Source: Laguncularia racemosa
Taxonomy: Eukaryota; Streptophyta; Magnoliopsida; Myrtales; Combretaceae
DNA length: 64,000 nt
Assembly (NCBI GenBank): GCA_037954665.1
Contig: JBBMOL010000091.1
Location: 1,860,001-1,924,000, forward strand
Direction: 5' to 3'
Shown: in pieces, positions 11,828 to 23,129 of the stretch
How the letters are laid out: each line of letters begins with the position of its first letter
How positions within the stretch are numbered: the first letter of the stretch is position 1
Translations under genes and position numbers: made by a program
The notes under the pieces: generated by a model
What the model saw: only the letters and a program-made list of their open reading frames with translations
Told to the model about the DNA's origin: nothing
Database searches by the model: none

Positions 11828-12564
11828 CTTTTGTCTATTAATATTCTTTTTAATCTTTTTATTCCACATTGCTAGTACCAAAATATAGGTTAAATATACT
11901 ACTGTATAAATAGAAAAACAAATATTTTTTAATTTTATCAAAAACTGGGTTAAAACTACATAATTCTTATTTGAAGCTTTTGAGTTAAAAACATAAAAAT
12001 TAAAAAAAAAAATTTAGATTGATTTAATAGGTTTAAGATGCATAAACATGTGCCATGGAATTGGTAGGTCCTATACTCGCCCTAAAACTAGCTTGGGATT
12101 GGCTTGTCCCGATTTCATACTTAAGTATCCTATAACTTAACAATTTGTACCAAGTCAAGTTAAGCTCCATGCCTACCTCTAAATTTATAGGTTAAGTGTT
12201 AGTTTTATGAGAAATATTATAGAAATCTAAATTTAAGCATTCTTTTGTGCCCTAAAGCTTTGAGTTTTTTATTAAATGATTCTGAAACTAATTGATTAGG
12301 ATGGTATCTTACCTTATAGCTTCTAAACTATTGATGCTAGGTGATAGCTTTTGTCAAACTTTGTAAATATGAGCCTATTCTCATTCTCACTATTCCACTT
12401 ATCAAATTGGATATATACATTTTTACCACAAGTCTCCACTTAATGAAATGGTATTCAAAACATGAAGAATCTCCACTTGTCCTCTATATTTCTTGCAATG
12501 AAAAGCCAATTTACTCCTCAATAAAAAGATCCTAACTCCTTAAGGCTTTGTTAATTTGTATGTG
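11828..12564. other. Non-coding DNA between elements
   Basis: AT-rich, with no gene or repeat boundary that I can support. The open frame at 12341-12535 has no recognisable motif and is probably chance. Confidence 0.55.
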
Positions 12565-12671
12565 TACATACATAGACTTAGGAAAGAGTCAAGTTGAATT
12601 GGAAAACTGACCCATCTCAAACCGTCAATTCACAAATCGTAAACCGACTCAAGTTAGCTGGTTCAGGTTAA

Positions 12672-13546
12672 TAGACCCAGTAATGCGGGCTAAATGGGCT
12701 GGCTCGCCCCAACTCGCACCAGCTCGCAGGTTGTCGCGGGTTGGCCGCAAGTCTAGTGGGTCAGGAAAATCGGCCTGCCTCACCCCGCGGGCTGGCTCGC
12801 GACGACTCGCTCCATTGGACCGCCATCACCACTCACCCCACACGGCCACACCACACGGTCCACACCACACCACACCACACTCACCACACCATACCACACG
12901 GTCCACACCACACCACACCCCCACCCCACACGGTCACACCACACTCTCCATTAGACCGCGTCACCACTCACCCCACACGACTATGTGGGTTGCTGCGTAC
13001 GCGTGCTGTGGAGTGCGAGGTCGAGCTGCGGAGTGCACGACTAGGTGCTGTCTGTATCTGTCCTGTGTCCTGTCGAAGTCGAGTTGCGAAGTGCAAACTG
13101 CGAAGGAGAAGGTGCCGACTGTATCACACAACTAGTGTGAGTGTGACGCCTGTGACCGTGACGGTGTGGGTGTGTGTGGGCTGCTACGGATGTACGGTGC
13201 TTCCTTTGCTGTCCTCTCCTCGCTGAAGTCTAAAGTCTTCAACCTGCAGGCTGTTGCGGTGCTGTCTCGTCATCGTCACTTCAGTCGACGTCGGCGTCGT
13301 CAGTCCTTAGTCGTCCTCACCTGTCGGTATCCATTGTCAGTGACAGTGACAGAGCACAACACTCAGCACAGGCTGCACAGCACGGGAGCATTGCACAGCA
13401 ATTTTTTTTTTCGAGTCCGCTGGCCAACCCGCGCCCGCGGGAACTTGCCCACCCTGCCCTGTGGGTCAAAATTTTTTGCCCGCCCCACATTTTTTTGGGG
13501 GCGAGGTGGGTCAACCTGCGGACCCACCCCACAATTACCAGCTCTA
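12672..13546. mobile_element. Non-autonomous hAT element nested near the 5' end of the hAT
   Basis: 875 bp, GC-rich, unlike everything around it. It is flanked by a perfect 8-bp duplication CAGGTTAA (12664-12671 and 13547-13554). Ends are imperfect inverted repeats: TAGACCCAGTAAT on the left and TAGAGCTGGTAAT on the right (minus strand). The subterminal parts are packed with CGGGTTGG/GGCTGGCTCGC-type short repeats, and the middle has CACACC/CACACGGTC tandem repeats (12835-12985). No transposase motif is present. Three overlapping open frames in it are by-products of the GC-rich repeats. It must be mobilised in trans, if at all. Confidence 0.8.
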
Positions 13547-13554
13547 CAGGTTAA

Positions 13555-14470
13555 TCCATGGCGGTTTAACTATGAAGACCTGTTGAATTGGCAGGTTAAC
13601 TTACTAAGGGGAAAAAAAACTGAAAAAAAATGAAGAAAATGTGAAGATGTGACAACCGCTAAGGTTAAAAAAAAAAAGCTAAAGAATAAAAAAAATTGTG
13701 ATAGAAAAAAGGAAGAAAAAGTGAAGATCTGACAATTCAATGTCACATACATTTGCAAGCTTTGGAGAATTTGTGGTCAAATGTCTTCATTGCACAAAGG
13801 ATTGAGCCGCAAACATTGAATAGAGAGAGAGAGAGGAGGATAAAAAGATGTGAACTGTCGTGCAAAGTCTCTAATTTTTAAAATGTGTGGGTGTGAATTA
13901 GTTGGCTTTCGGTGTTTGTAGAAGACAAACAACTAAGGCAAGAAATTTGAAAGTTCTGAGCATTGACATTCAGAAAGGTTTTAAATAAAAATTTAAACAA
14001 TCTAAATATAAGAAAATTTAAATGTTTGAAATGATGATATATATTTTGTTTGTACACCACATTTACTTTATACCAAAACTACATTTCTTATTCACTCATC
14101 TACAATCCACTCTTTGCTCTCATATACTCTCTACTTTGATATTATGTTTACTATTTCACACATGAAAAAAAATAAAAATTTCACTCAAATCTTCATTTCC
14201 ACTAGTTGTCATCTTGTTCTGTTATATAATGTTATTTGTTGTGTTCGTTAATATTGTCTTCCACATTAATTTTTTTTCTATAACCACATATTTAAATTAT
14301 ATTTTTTTCATAACAAGAAAAATGAAAATTTCTTTCGTGGTTCATTTTTTGGTAAGAAACGAGGTTCTATAAAATGTGACAAGGGAAAATTTATTTAATG
14401 TGAGTATGAGCAATTTTACGATGTGTAAGATTATAACTTCATGACTTCACCAACAAGCATGTAGAGAATC
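13555..14470. other. 5' non-coding part of the hAT element
   Basis: Between the nested element and the transposase relic, with A-rich runs and no motif I recognise. Minus-strand open frames here are low-complexity Phe/Ser-rich chance frames. Confidence 0.5.
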
Positions 14471-16410
14471 TAATGATGCCTTTCCCTTGGTTTGGGCGCA
14501 TAACCCCCGGTAGTGAAAGTGAAAATTAGTTGTAAAAGGCTAGCAAGGAGGAGGAAGAGGAAGTCGAGAATGTACGTAAGGAAGAAATACTAGCTGATAT
14601 ATGTGACAAAACTAGCTATAGTAACAAGCCACCCATATCACTTAAATCTAACTTTTTTACTAAATATTTTCATAAAATTGTAAGTACAAATGGGAATAAC
14701 CATGTGTATTGCAACTACTATTAGTTAAGTTACAAATGGAAAAAGAGCGATGGTCACGAGGCATTAAACAAGCACATCTAATTGAATCACCTAATGAAGT
14801 TCGATATAAACAAATCGCAACAACAAATATCCAAGTCCGCTAGTTTATAGTAGTCAATCCTATTTCGGTAATTTGCTAAGAGACAAAAATTTGCTCTAAC
14901 ATAATACTTGGCAAAATGCCACCTATCATAGAGTCATGGATCTTTTGTGCATCGCTTGAAATATGAGTAGGAAACACTTAATCCTAGCTAAAAAATTTTC
15001 AAGCAAAAAATGATCTAATAAGCCATTTTGAAACTTTATCACATCGATAAGCATGAATTAGTTACTAAATTTAATTCTCTTGATACATAAATTTCTATAT
15101 ATGCAAACATATGGACTAACCCTTAGTAGGACAATTCTTATATGGGAATGGCATGTTATTTGATAGATAAGACATGGTAGGATATTTAACGAATGTCATT
15201 CGGTACAAAATATTTTTCGGTTAATAAGTATTATTTCAAATGAATACTTATTAACAATTTTTTTTTTCAATTGGTTTTAACAATGCAGTTACAAACACTG
15301 CATCCATTAATGAACTTTAGGCATTATGCCAACCAACGTTAAGTGGAACATTTTTTTACATACAATGTAAATGTCATATTTTAAATCTTTTTGTTAAAGA
15401 TAATCTCAATCACTCAGGTTTTAAGATGTATCCCATAAGGTAGATAAAGCATTTAATTGAGCATCCATTTGTAAATAAGGGGTAGAGAAAGTCTTGTATT
15501 GATAATGGTATGCAACTGAAAAAATTTAAAAGAGACGTTAAGTATGAGTAAAATTCGACTTATTGACTTTTACAAAGTATAGTCTCATATAAAGATGCAT
15601 TATTATTATTATTGCTACAATGAATGATTTAGATACTCCATTGCACCCTAGCAATTGAGATGTATGTAACAAATTGCTAAATGTGCTTAGAATTTTCCAC
15701 AAGTATACCCTAACATTTTCTCAAGTTTACTAGCTTAATGTTCACTTTTTCCTAATAAATGCCGTAAATATGCTATCTATGCCACTTGATGCTTGGAATG
15801 ACCTATTTCTTTAAGTAGTTATTAATGAAATGACCACAAAATGGTTGCAATATTACAAACAAATTTCTATCATTTATCTTGTTACTTTTATTTTAGATCC
15901 ATGTTGCAAAAAAAGACATGCTTGTCAAATATTTCAATCTGCATTATCAAATGATGGAACAAAAGTTGAAAAGACACCAAGCCAGTAGACTTGAATACAA
16001 GAAACTTGATCATTATTTGAACACTTAACTTTAATTTTGGTAATAGTAGTATTACAGACTTTAATAACTTAGAGTGGTGAAGAAGGCATAAGAAGACTTA
16101 TTTGATTTTCTCCCGAATGGCTCGCTAAGCTCTTATTACTCTTGCATCAACAATAGTTATTGAATGAGCATTCAGCATTGTAGGCCTTATCCTAGAATAC
16201 TGATGATCAGAACTAACACCTGTTAATGTTGAAGCTTTGGTTTGTGTAGAGGATTGGCAAAAGAAAAAAGTGAAACGCAAGAGTAATACGAGATTTCTAA
16301 TGAAGAAGATGAATACTTTAGCAACTTTATCCCATCAAGAGAAAGCTTGATTGGCTCAATTCCTAATCTTACACAAGACGATACTAGTTGAATAATATTT
16401 ATTTTATTGT
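14470..16410 (+). pseudogene. hAT transposase relic
   Basis: Pieces on the plus strand, with stops between them, follow the hAT order. A BED-type finger: FTKYFHKIVSTNGNNHVYCN, then KWKKSDGHEALNKHI (about 14650-14780), where the C-x2-C has become C-N-Y-Y. A central block around 15090-15190 reads IWTNP then DNSYMGMACYLIDKTW, corresponding to D-x-W-T-S...Y-x-x-x-x-C-H-x-I-D-x-x-W. The C-terminal dimerisation region (about 16130-16270) reads ASTIVIE-AFSIVGLILEY, then LTPVNVEALVCVEDWQKKK. All three conserved parts are damaged by stops, so the protein is dead. The match comes from family motifs known for plant Ac-like transposases. Confidence 0.7.
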
Positions 16411-16996
16411 GCAATTTAGTATAAATAAAATTTATTTGTATGGATAATAACACTACCATTTTTTATTTTTTATTTTTTTTTGCAATAGATTAAAGATAAT
16501 TTGTAAGGAGAGTAGTACTCCTTTATTTACTTGAAAGGTCTAAGAATTATGCACAAGAGGTAAGGCCAAATATTCCCCTCTCTTTTTGTAATCTATTTTA
16601 TTAATTAATAAAATTTGGGGTTGGCATCCTCACCTCCCTCTCACGATGTATAAAGTTTGTCACTAACTAATAAAGTTAACGATATTTTTTCTTACACAAT
16701 GAAATAGGAGAAGAGTGTATCATTAATATTTTTACAATTATCCACTTAAAAATTACAACTAAAAAATAATAAATTATGATGATATAAATGTATAAAAAAT
16801 ATATATTTTTCTCTTATTCAAAGCAACGTAACTAAATTATTATGTTTTCAAAAATTTGATGTTCAATACAAAATAAATTTACAATTTAGTATTAAATTAT
16901 TTCAATTTCATAATTTTTTAAGTAAAAAAAAAATTTAGGGTCAGTTCACAAGCCAGTTTAAGGTTGGGTTGACCCTTTCCCAAATCTATACATATA

Positions 16997-17395
16997 TATA
17001 ATTCGATTATAGGCATAAGGACTAATATACGAGATCTTGGCCCAAAGTATAAAAGGGTGTTCATTAAGTTTGCTTTGTCATATCTTCTTCCTTGCATATT
17101 TTTATTCTTGAATGTCAATGTCAAAATTATTTTTATGGTATTAGAGTATTAAAATGCAAAATTCTAACAAATTTTTTAGTGGAGAGTACAATCTTACCAT
17201 CAAAGGAATTATCATCACTATTATTTGATTCTTCATTTCTATTCTCAAAGCTTCGTGTCAATAACTCTAATTTTGATTGGGTTGAATTACAACACTTGGA
17301 GCAAGTCTTTTCTACTTGCATTATCAATTCAAAATAAGGTTGATTTTTATCAATAAATTTGTCACTACTCCTTCAAACTCTAACATGACTTTTTT
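16997..17395. other. Spacer between hAT and copia relic
   Basis: AT-rich. Opposed open frames overlap at 17092-17337 and 17133-17327; the plus-strand one could be the N-terminal part of the copia gag relic that follows, but no motif confirms it. Confidence 0.4.
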
Positions 17396-18060
17396 TATTT
17401 ACAGTTGATGCAATAATGTCATTGTAGCATGGATTTTACATCAAATCGCTTGGACAGTGCTTTATATGAATCCAATGGACGATATTAAAGGAAAATTGAA
17501 GGCTAAATTTTCATAACTAGAAGATATAAGGATTTGTTAATTATCTCACTTACTTAGCAATTAGCACTATTGTTCAAAAAAAAGGCATATCGATTGGTTA
17601 TTACTTTACTAAATTGAATATAGTGTGGGAAGAACTTCATAATTTTCCACCTTTGTCATCTTCTCCTTGTGGATCTCATGATCAAGTATACTTCGACAAG
17701 TATCATTGAGATGTGGCAAAAGGACTGTGTGTTTAAATTCCTTAATAGACCTAATGGTAGTTTTTCGACCTCAAAATCACATCACACATTTTAGTTTTGA
17801 ACCATTTTCTACGCTTAGACAAGGCTTATAGCTTCGTAATAAAAGACGAATTTCAAAGAATGAATTAACCTAAAGAGATTAACATGTCCGATGCTTTTAT
17901 GTTGGCAAGTCTTACTGATCTACGAAAGACAGGAAGGAGTGAAATGTTATGTAGTTATTGTAGTTAGCATTGTCATTTGAAGGATGTAGATACATATTTT
18001 TCTCCCTTTAAGAAATTAAAAAGAAAAAAGAAAAATCTCTAAAAAGTGTAAAATATTGAA
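17396..18060 (+). pseudogene. Ty1/copia gag relic
   Basis: Plus-strand pieces: DNVIVAWILHQIAWTVLYMN (about 17410), a Y-T/W-x-E-L block near 17610-17650, then HFLRLDKAYSFVIKDEFQR (about 17805-17865) and a Cys/His patch CSYC..HCHLKD (about 17955-17990). These match the order of plant copia gag: 'W-x-x-x-N-x-x-V-x-S-W-I', the tether region, 'L-P-x-x-x-x-A-Y-x-x-x-x-x-E-E-x-Q-R', then a CCHC knuckle. Several stops and frame changes show it is dead. The solo LTR at 18092 lies immediately downstream. Copia pol fragments in the same orientation begin near 23.1 kb and may be the remainder of the same element. Confidence 0.55.
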
Positions 18061-18091
18061 AGATAATTTTTGTGCCTTAATGTACATATGC

Positions 18092-20007
18092 CGTCGAGTC
18101 TAATTTTTTTTTTTCATTTTCATTATTAATCCAATTTATACTAGACCCTATGCTCATCTAATATAAGTTTTCGACTTGAACTAGGAATTTGGTTTTATTT
18201 TGGAGTCACCACCCAACTGAAGTTGGGAAAGATTATTGAATTAGGACTAATTGAGCAGATTAATTCTAATTTGGACAACTAGTCAGCGAGATTTTCTCTT
18301 TTCATTTTTGTGAAAGAGGAAAGGGAAAACCAGAGTTTCTGGACTCGGGGGCTAACTTATTAAAACCTTAAAGTTACCACCTTATTCTTCTAAAATCTAA
18401 ACCATATCATAACGTCTTTTATTGTTATTTATTTTGTTTTTATTTTTGTTATTTTTTTGTTGTATTTTTTCTTATTGATTAAAAACAACTTATTCTAATA
18501 TGGAAAATGATTTTTTATTCTTTTTAGAGTTGCCCCAAACAGGTGCCTACGTACTTGCTATTCAGGATTAAATAAGCCGTAGTTCGCTTTTTATAAAAAA
18601 CTTTAGTAGGTTAGTTAATTTTAATTATGAAAATACTTCAAATTTATGTCTTTATCATTTTTGGCACTTTTTGGAAAAATCTAAGCCTAAGCTTTATTAT
18701 TTTGTTTTATTTTATTTTTTGAAAAAATTAATTTAAGAAAAAACCAATTTTGGATTTATTTAAAAAAAGGATTTTTTTCTAAGTGATAAAAATTATTTTT
18801 ATATCTCTATTATTAACCTACCTTTAATTATTATTAATATATTTTTTTTATTATTATTTAATAATTTTTATAATTTTTTAATTATTTTATCTACTCTAAA
18901 CTAAACATAAAAAATCTAAATTCTATCATTTTTCCTAATATTCTTTTTTTTTTTGAATTGTAAATAAATAAACAAACAAACAAATAAATAAATACAATAA
19001 ATAAATAAATAAATGGAAAATCCGACTTACCTGGATTCGGATGCGGTGCGTGGGTCGGGCGAATCGAGCGACGGTCGGAGGTCGTCGCAGGTGGCGTTCC
19101 AGCGTCCGTTTTTGTCAATCAGGTGGTGTTTCCAACGTTTCTAAGAATGAGGGACTCGATGGTGATGGTGGATTTCTCTTAAAGCTTCTCCAAGTGGTGG
19201 TCGGCGATCGTAGGTTGCGTGAACTCCGGCAGCTTCGATCTCTCTTATTTTCTGTCCTTTCTCTCTTCCGAATCATGCTTTGGCTTCCCCACATCGTGTT
19301 CTATTTATAGGCATCAGAAATCAAGCTGGATAAGCACGGATTTCCTCCGATTGGGGAAAATCGGATTTCGATTGAAAAACCCATCTCTGATTTGTGTAAA
19401 TTCTTCGATTTGTTGCGATTTGATTCCAATGGGATGATGTTTATCCTATTTCAGTTAAAGATTTGGTGGATTTCGCGTAAAAATCGCATCAAAACGGCTG
19501 AAATTCAAATTTTTCCTCGTCAACGACAATCTCAGACGAAGGTTGAAGACGATCATGTACCCGGCGCGTGCGCTGCCTCCATCCAATCACAAGCTGACAC
19601 ATGTATTGGGGAGAAAGAAAAAAAAATCGTGCAAAACGCGGAATGCGTCCCCTGTGATTTGAACTTGTGACGAGCCCCCTTCCTTGCACGATGAGGCCAT
19701 GGTCCGGACCAGCTGGGCTAGCCCACTTCTCAGTTTTTTTTTTTTTATTTACATAAATTGCATATATGCAATGCAATTTTTATTATTTTTGTATTATTTT
19801 GAAATTTCAAAAATTTGTAAAAATTATTTAACTCCTTTTCTTATTATTCCTATCATTATTTTCCAAAATTGATATATTTTCCTTATTTATTTTATTTTTT
19901 TGAATATTTTTCCTATTTTTGCTAAATTAAAAGAAAAATTGTAAAAAATGAAAAAAATTGAAAATTGACCATTATTAATTATTAGGATAAAAAATGGAGT
20001 GTTTACA
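18092..20007 (-). mobile_element. Solo LTR of an Ogre-like gypsy family
   Basis: 1,916 bp flanked by a perfect 5-bp duplication TATGC (18087-18091 and 20008-20012). On the minus strand it starts TGTAAACACTCCATTTTT and ends AGACTCGACG (canonical GACA with one change), the same termini as the LTRs of element A. Layout on the minus strand: tRNA-like module (19656-19720), ACATGTGTCAG plus CCAAT region, TATA box CTATAAATAG (19301-19310), AT-rich R/U5, hairpin CTACG...CGTAG (18547-18582) and a GGTGGTGACTCC end. There is no internal sequence, so it is a recombination product. It is diverged from A but clearly the same superfamily. Confidence 0.9.
19650..19725 (-). other. tRNA-like A-box/B-box module in solo LTR
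   Basis: Minus-strand A-box TAGCCCAGCTGG (19709-19720) with B-box-like AAGTTCAAATC (19656-19666). The intervening segment starts TCCGGACCATGG, as in element A. The B box is weaker than in A (T-T-C-A-A instead of T-T-C-G-A). Confidence 0.6.
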
Positions 20008-20012
20008 TATGC

Positions 20013-20439
20013 AATTTCATATAAATTGAGTTTCTAGTAAAAAAAGAGCTTCGTTTTATAAAAAAAAAAAACTTAAATTTTCCATTTGAACCCAATCCAG
20101 TTAGTTTTAGTGATATAAAAAGGGACAATTTAAGTAAATATATGACCTCAAACTGGACCTTGTTTGGATTTAAATTGGTCGTTTTAAAGAAAAACCAAGT
20201 TTAAGTTAATGAGAAATGGGAACAAATTGAAACTTCTTTTCTTTAATCAAATTGAACCAATTTTGAAAATTGAGTTTCACATACAGATATTAGTACAATA
20301 ATTGTTCTAGGCACATCTGCAATTTGTCAAGAACCGGTGAGCTTGAGCCAATTTTTAGCCCAAAATCTAGTTTAAGCCAAACCAACCTAAGCTGCTTCAT
20401 GCAAGTTCAAATGCAATTTGTTTACATGAACATATGTAG
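20013..20439. other. Non-coding DNA
   Basis: AT-rich sequence after the solo LTR, with no feature I can support. Confidence 0.5.
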
Positions 20440-20590
20440 TTAAGCTTGTTAACCTAATTGGTTAAGCCGCTTGTCTCTTTATCTTAATGTCTAGGGTTCA
20501 ATCTTGCCTAAGGCTAGACTTTGTATTAAGGACCCCATGAGTGCCATTGACATGTGCATACAATGCACACACATCATCTTCCCTAACTTG
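20440..20590 (+). mobile_element. Possible tRNA-derived SINE head
   Basis: TTAACCTAATTGG (20449-20461) resembles a Pol III A box, and GGGTTCAATCT (20494-20504) a B box, about 45 nt apart, the spacing of a real tRNA. The stretch TTGGTTAAGCCGC between them is the D-loop style common in plant SINE heads. I could not find clear ends or flanking duplications, so it is a fragment or a chance match. Confidence 0.35.
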
Positions 20591-21090
20591 ACATCTATCA
20601 TGGAAGGAGTTTTGATGCTTTAGACCTCATTTTAGAAACAGTGCAATAAAAGGTCAAATGTTTGGTTTCTAGAATTAAGTCCTCATAGAAATTAAATTGA
20701 ACTTGAATATTCAAGATCAAAAGATCAACGGTTGAGTTTGAATTAAATCGTCTCCAGTCTTTTAGCACCTAATTCAATTCAATTTGCTTTACTTTATAAA
20801 TTATGACCTCCTAGACTCAATTTAAACAACAATAGCAATCTAAATCATTTGTAAAAGTTATAGCTTAGATCTTTTTTCCTCTTTTTTTAAAATAAAAAAT
20901 AAAAAACTACCTTATTCCTCTCTTTCTAGTTTATTGAACACCACCACCCACTCTATGGTGTAACTACCCCAACAAATGCACCACCCTCACTTCCCTTACC
21001 CCAAATCACCCCTTAGCCTTGCATGAACAAAAACCATAACTAACCACCACCTAACCCAAACCCCTAAGCCACCCTTTAATCACCTTTGAT
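20591..21090. other. Non-coding DNA
   Basis: Nothing recognised. It contains a C-rich ACC/CCACC-rich patch near 20940-21070. Confidence 0.5.
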
Positions 21091-21095
21091 CCATG

Positions 21096-21772
21096 TGATG
21101 AGGATCAGCTAGCATGAAAAAGGAAGGAGCCAAAATTCCATGATCCATTACATGGCATTGGAAGCCCGATGACTCGAGCTAGAGCTAAAAGCATAAACGA
21201 AACTTTACAAGGACTAGTCATGGGCTTACAGCTCGAGAATCAAGCTACATAGAAGGAAAACATACATGTGTCAACTTGATTCATGTGACCATGGAAGGAT
21301 GAAATATTTTAGGAATATTATATATTTGCGTGGACAATACATTAGAGGATACATTCGGTTTTGTTATTATTTGTTGGTTTGTTTTCCATGTTATTTAGTT
21401 GCCTACTTGGTGACACAAGAATAAGGATCGAATAGGTAACTTAGGATTTCCATATTGTGTTAGGTTTTTTTCATATTGTATTCGTGTGATATATATATCA
21501 TGTTAGGGGCCGATAAGAGACAATTTTGATATATGAAAACATATCTTTTTTGTGAGATACGAAATACCTCTTTTTGTTCTTTTGCAAAAGAATTTTTCCA
21601 TGAGATTCTTAACCGAATTACTAGGAATAACTTTTGATAACTTAGGTTACAGTCAACAGGTTTGATTAGGGTCTAGTTATGCATCCCTTATTCAAGACGA
21701 TTGTTGAGGTAATTGAAACCAACTAGCATAATTGGAGTTCTAAGTTTAACATACCTAGGGTTACACGCATCA
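21096..21772 (+). mobile_element. Solo LTR of a chromovirus-type gypsy element
   Basis: 677 bp beginning TGATGAGG and ending GCATCA, flanked by a perfect 5-bp duplication CCATG (21091-21095 and 21773-21777). The first 157 bp read as the tail of a polyprotein: a degraded D-E-D-Q-L-A start, then HGIGS-PMTRARAKSINETL and QGLVMGLQLENQAT, stop at 21250. P-I/M-T-R-x-x-A-K-x-x-x-E-x-L-x-G-L is the C-terminal tail of the chromovirus polyprotein also seen in element C. There is one in-frame TGA near 21115. No internal region remains, so it is an LTR-LTR recombination product. Confidence 0.75.
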
Positions 21773-21777
21773 CCATG

Positions 21778-23125
21778 ACTCGCCACTGGTTTTGTTATTA
21801 CAAGACCAACACCATTTAATACAGGATGTTAAGGCAAGTCAAGCCAACCCATCTATAGTGATCAAAGACCACCAATGACGAACGAGGATGCAATTTCGGT
21901 TGGGAAGCTGTGTTTGACTCAATTGCCCATGGTTTAACTTGAAATCTGACACAAACTCACTCTAAACCCAACTCCAAGCCTAAGTTCATCTTACCAACCC
22001 AAGTCTAAAATCAAGTTAGCCTATTTCCTTTTTTCTTTTCTTATTTATGTAATATATATATTATTTACTAAATTATAACTAAACAGAAGTATATTTTGGA
22101 AAAAGATAAATTTTTGGAGAAAAATAATAAAATTTTAAAAATAGTAAAAAAAGAACTTGTAAAATAAAATAAAATAAAATTTTCCAAAAAAAAAATAAAA
22201 ACAACAAAATATTTCAAAAATAAGGAAAATTTTCAGGAGAATTTCAAAAAAAAAAAGCAATGAGAAAAATTTTGAAAAAAAAAAAAGGTCTTAAAATAAA
22301 AAAGAGTAAAAATTCAAACACTAAAAAGAATCATGGTAGCCTAATCCTAATCAAAAGCGACTTTAACAATTAAAAAAAGAAAGAAACCTTTTCCCTATTC
22401 TCGTAAAAAATAAATATACAAAAAATATAAATAATAAGCCATTTTTTAAGGAAAGCTTATTAAGTCAACTTAAAATTTTATAATCAAATAGCCTTTGAAT
22501 GCTTTCATATTGCAATCCCAAATTTCAAAAATTCCTATTTTCCAAACTAATCCATGATTAAGTTAATATCGATCTATCCATTCATTTCTAACTTGTTTTT
22601 TTTTTTTTTTTTTTCAAATTCAATCAATGGCTAGTCCAAAATAAAAATTTTCTAATTTTTTTTAAAACTCAATCATTGAATTTTTAGTCAAGAGTTTTAT
22701 ATTAATCATTAATGTGTTGTACCTAATATAAATTGAAATTGAAAGAAAAATGAAAATGAAAAATCTTAACAGAAGAGAAGTGTTACAAACTTATAGATTT
22801 TTCACCGCATTTCAAACTCACAAAATCACAAACTTCTAAAGTTAATCGGTCTCAAGTATTAAGATGAATGACAATGCTAATCATAAGGAAAATATTTCAA
22901 TTAGAACTTAGAAGTGGTTTTACTTGAAATTTAAACAGTGTAGAACTTCCAGTTTTAGAGTTAAATTTTGTTTGAGGGTTAAGTTCTTCATTAATTGAGT
23001 TTACTCAATATTGATTCTAGTATGTTCTAGTATGACTAACACATCTTCTAGTACTTCTCCATCTTTTGTAATTCAAAGTTACATTGCATGACCCTTTTTA
23101 GTAGCTTGTTCTTCTTTCTCATGTC
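21778..23125. other. AT-rich non-coding DNA
   Basis: A- and T-rich with many homopolymers, and no gene recognised. The last part (about 22960-23125) may be the leader of the copia relic downstream. Confidence 0.5.
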
Positions 23126-23129
23126 CTTC

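Larger units (their letters stand above)
12573..16988 (+). mobile_element. hAT-superfamily DNA transposon (degenerate, full length)
   Basis: Terminal inverted repeats: TAGACTTAGGAAAGAGTCAA at 12573-12592, and at the right end, read on the minus strand, TAGATTTGGGAAAGGGTCAA ending at 16988 (17 of 20 match). Flanking 8-mers are TACATACA (12565-12572) and TACATATA (16989-16996), 7 of 8 identical, the 8-bp duplication typical of hAT elements. A further subterminal inverted match (AAACTGACCC/GGGTCAGTTC) supports the ends. Inside is a decayed plus-strand hAT transposase with BED-type zinc finger, D-x-W-T region and C-terminal dimerisation domain. A second hAT element is inserted at 12672-13546. Confidence 0.75.

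Noticed and set aside
11828..11832. A target duplication for the Tat-lineage element
   Set aside because: CTTTT on the right does not match ACAAT on the left. Either one end is eroded or the LTR ends are misplaced by a few bases.
12683..13633. Three overlapping plus-strand open frames of 150-161 codons, His/Thr/Pro- and Arg-rich
   Set aside because: They lie in the GC-rich tandem repeats of the non-autonomous hAT element, run past its boundary, and have no domain. They are products of base composition.
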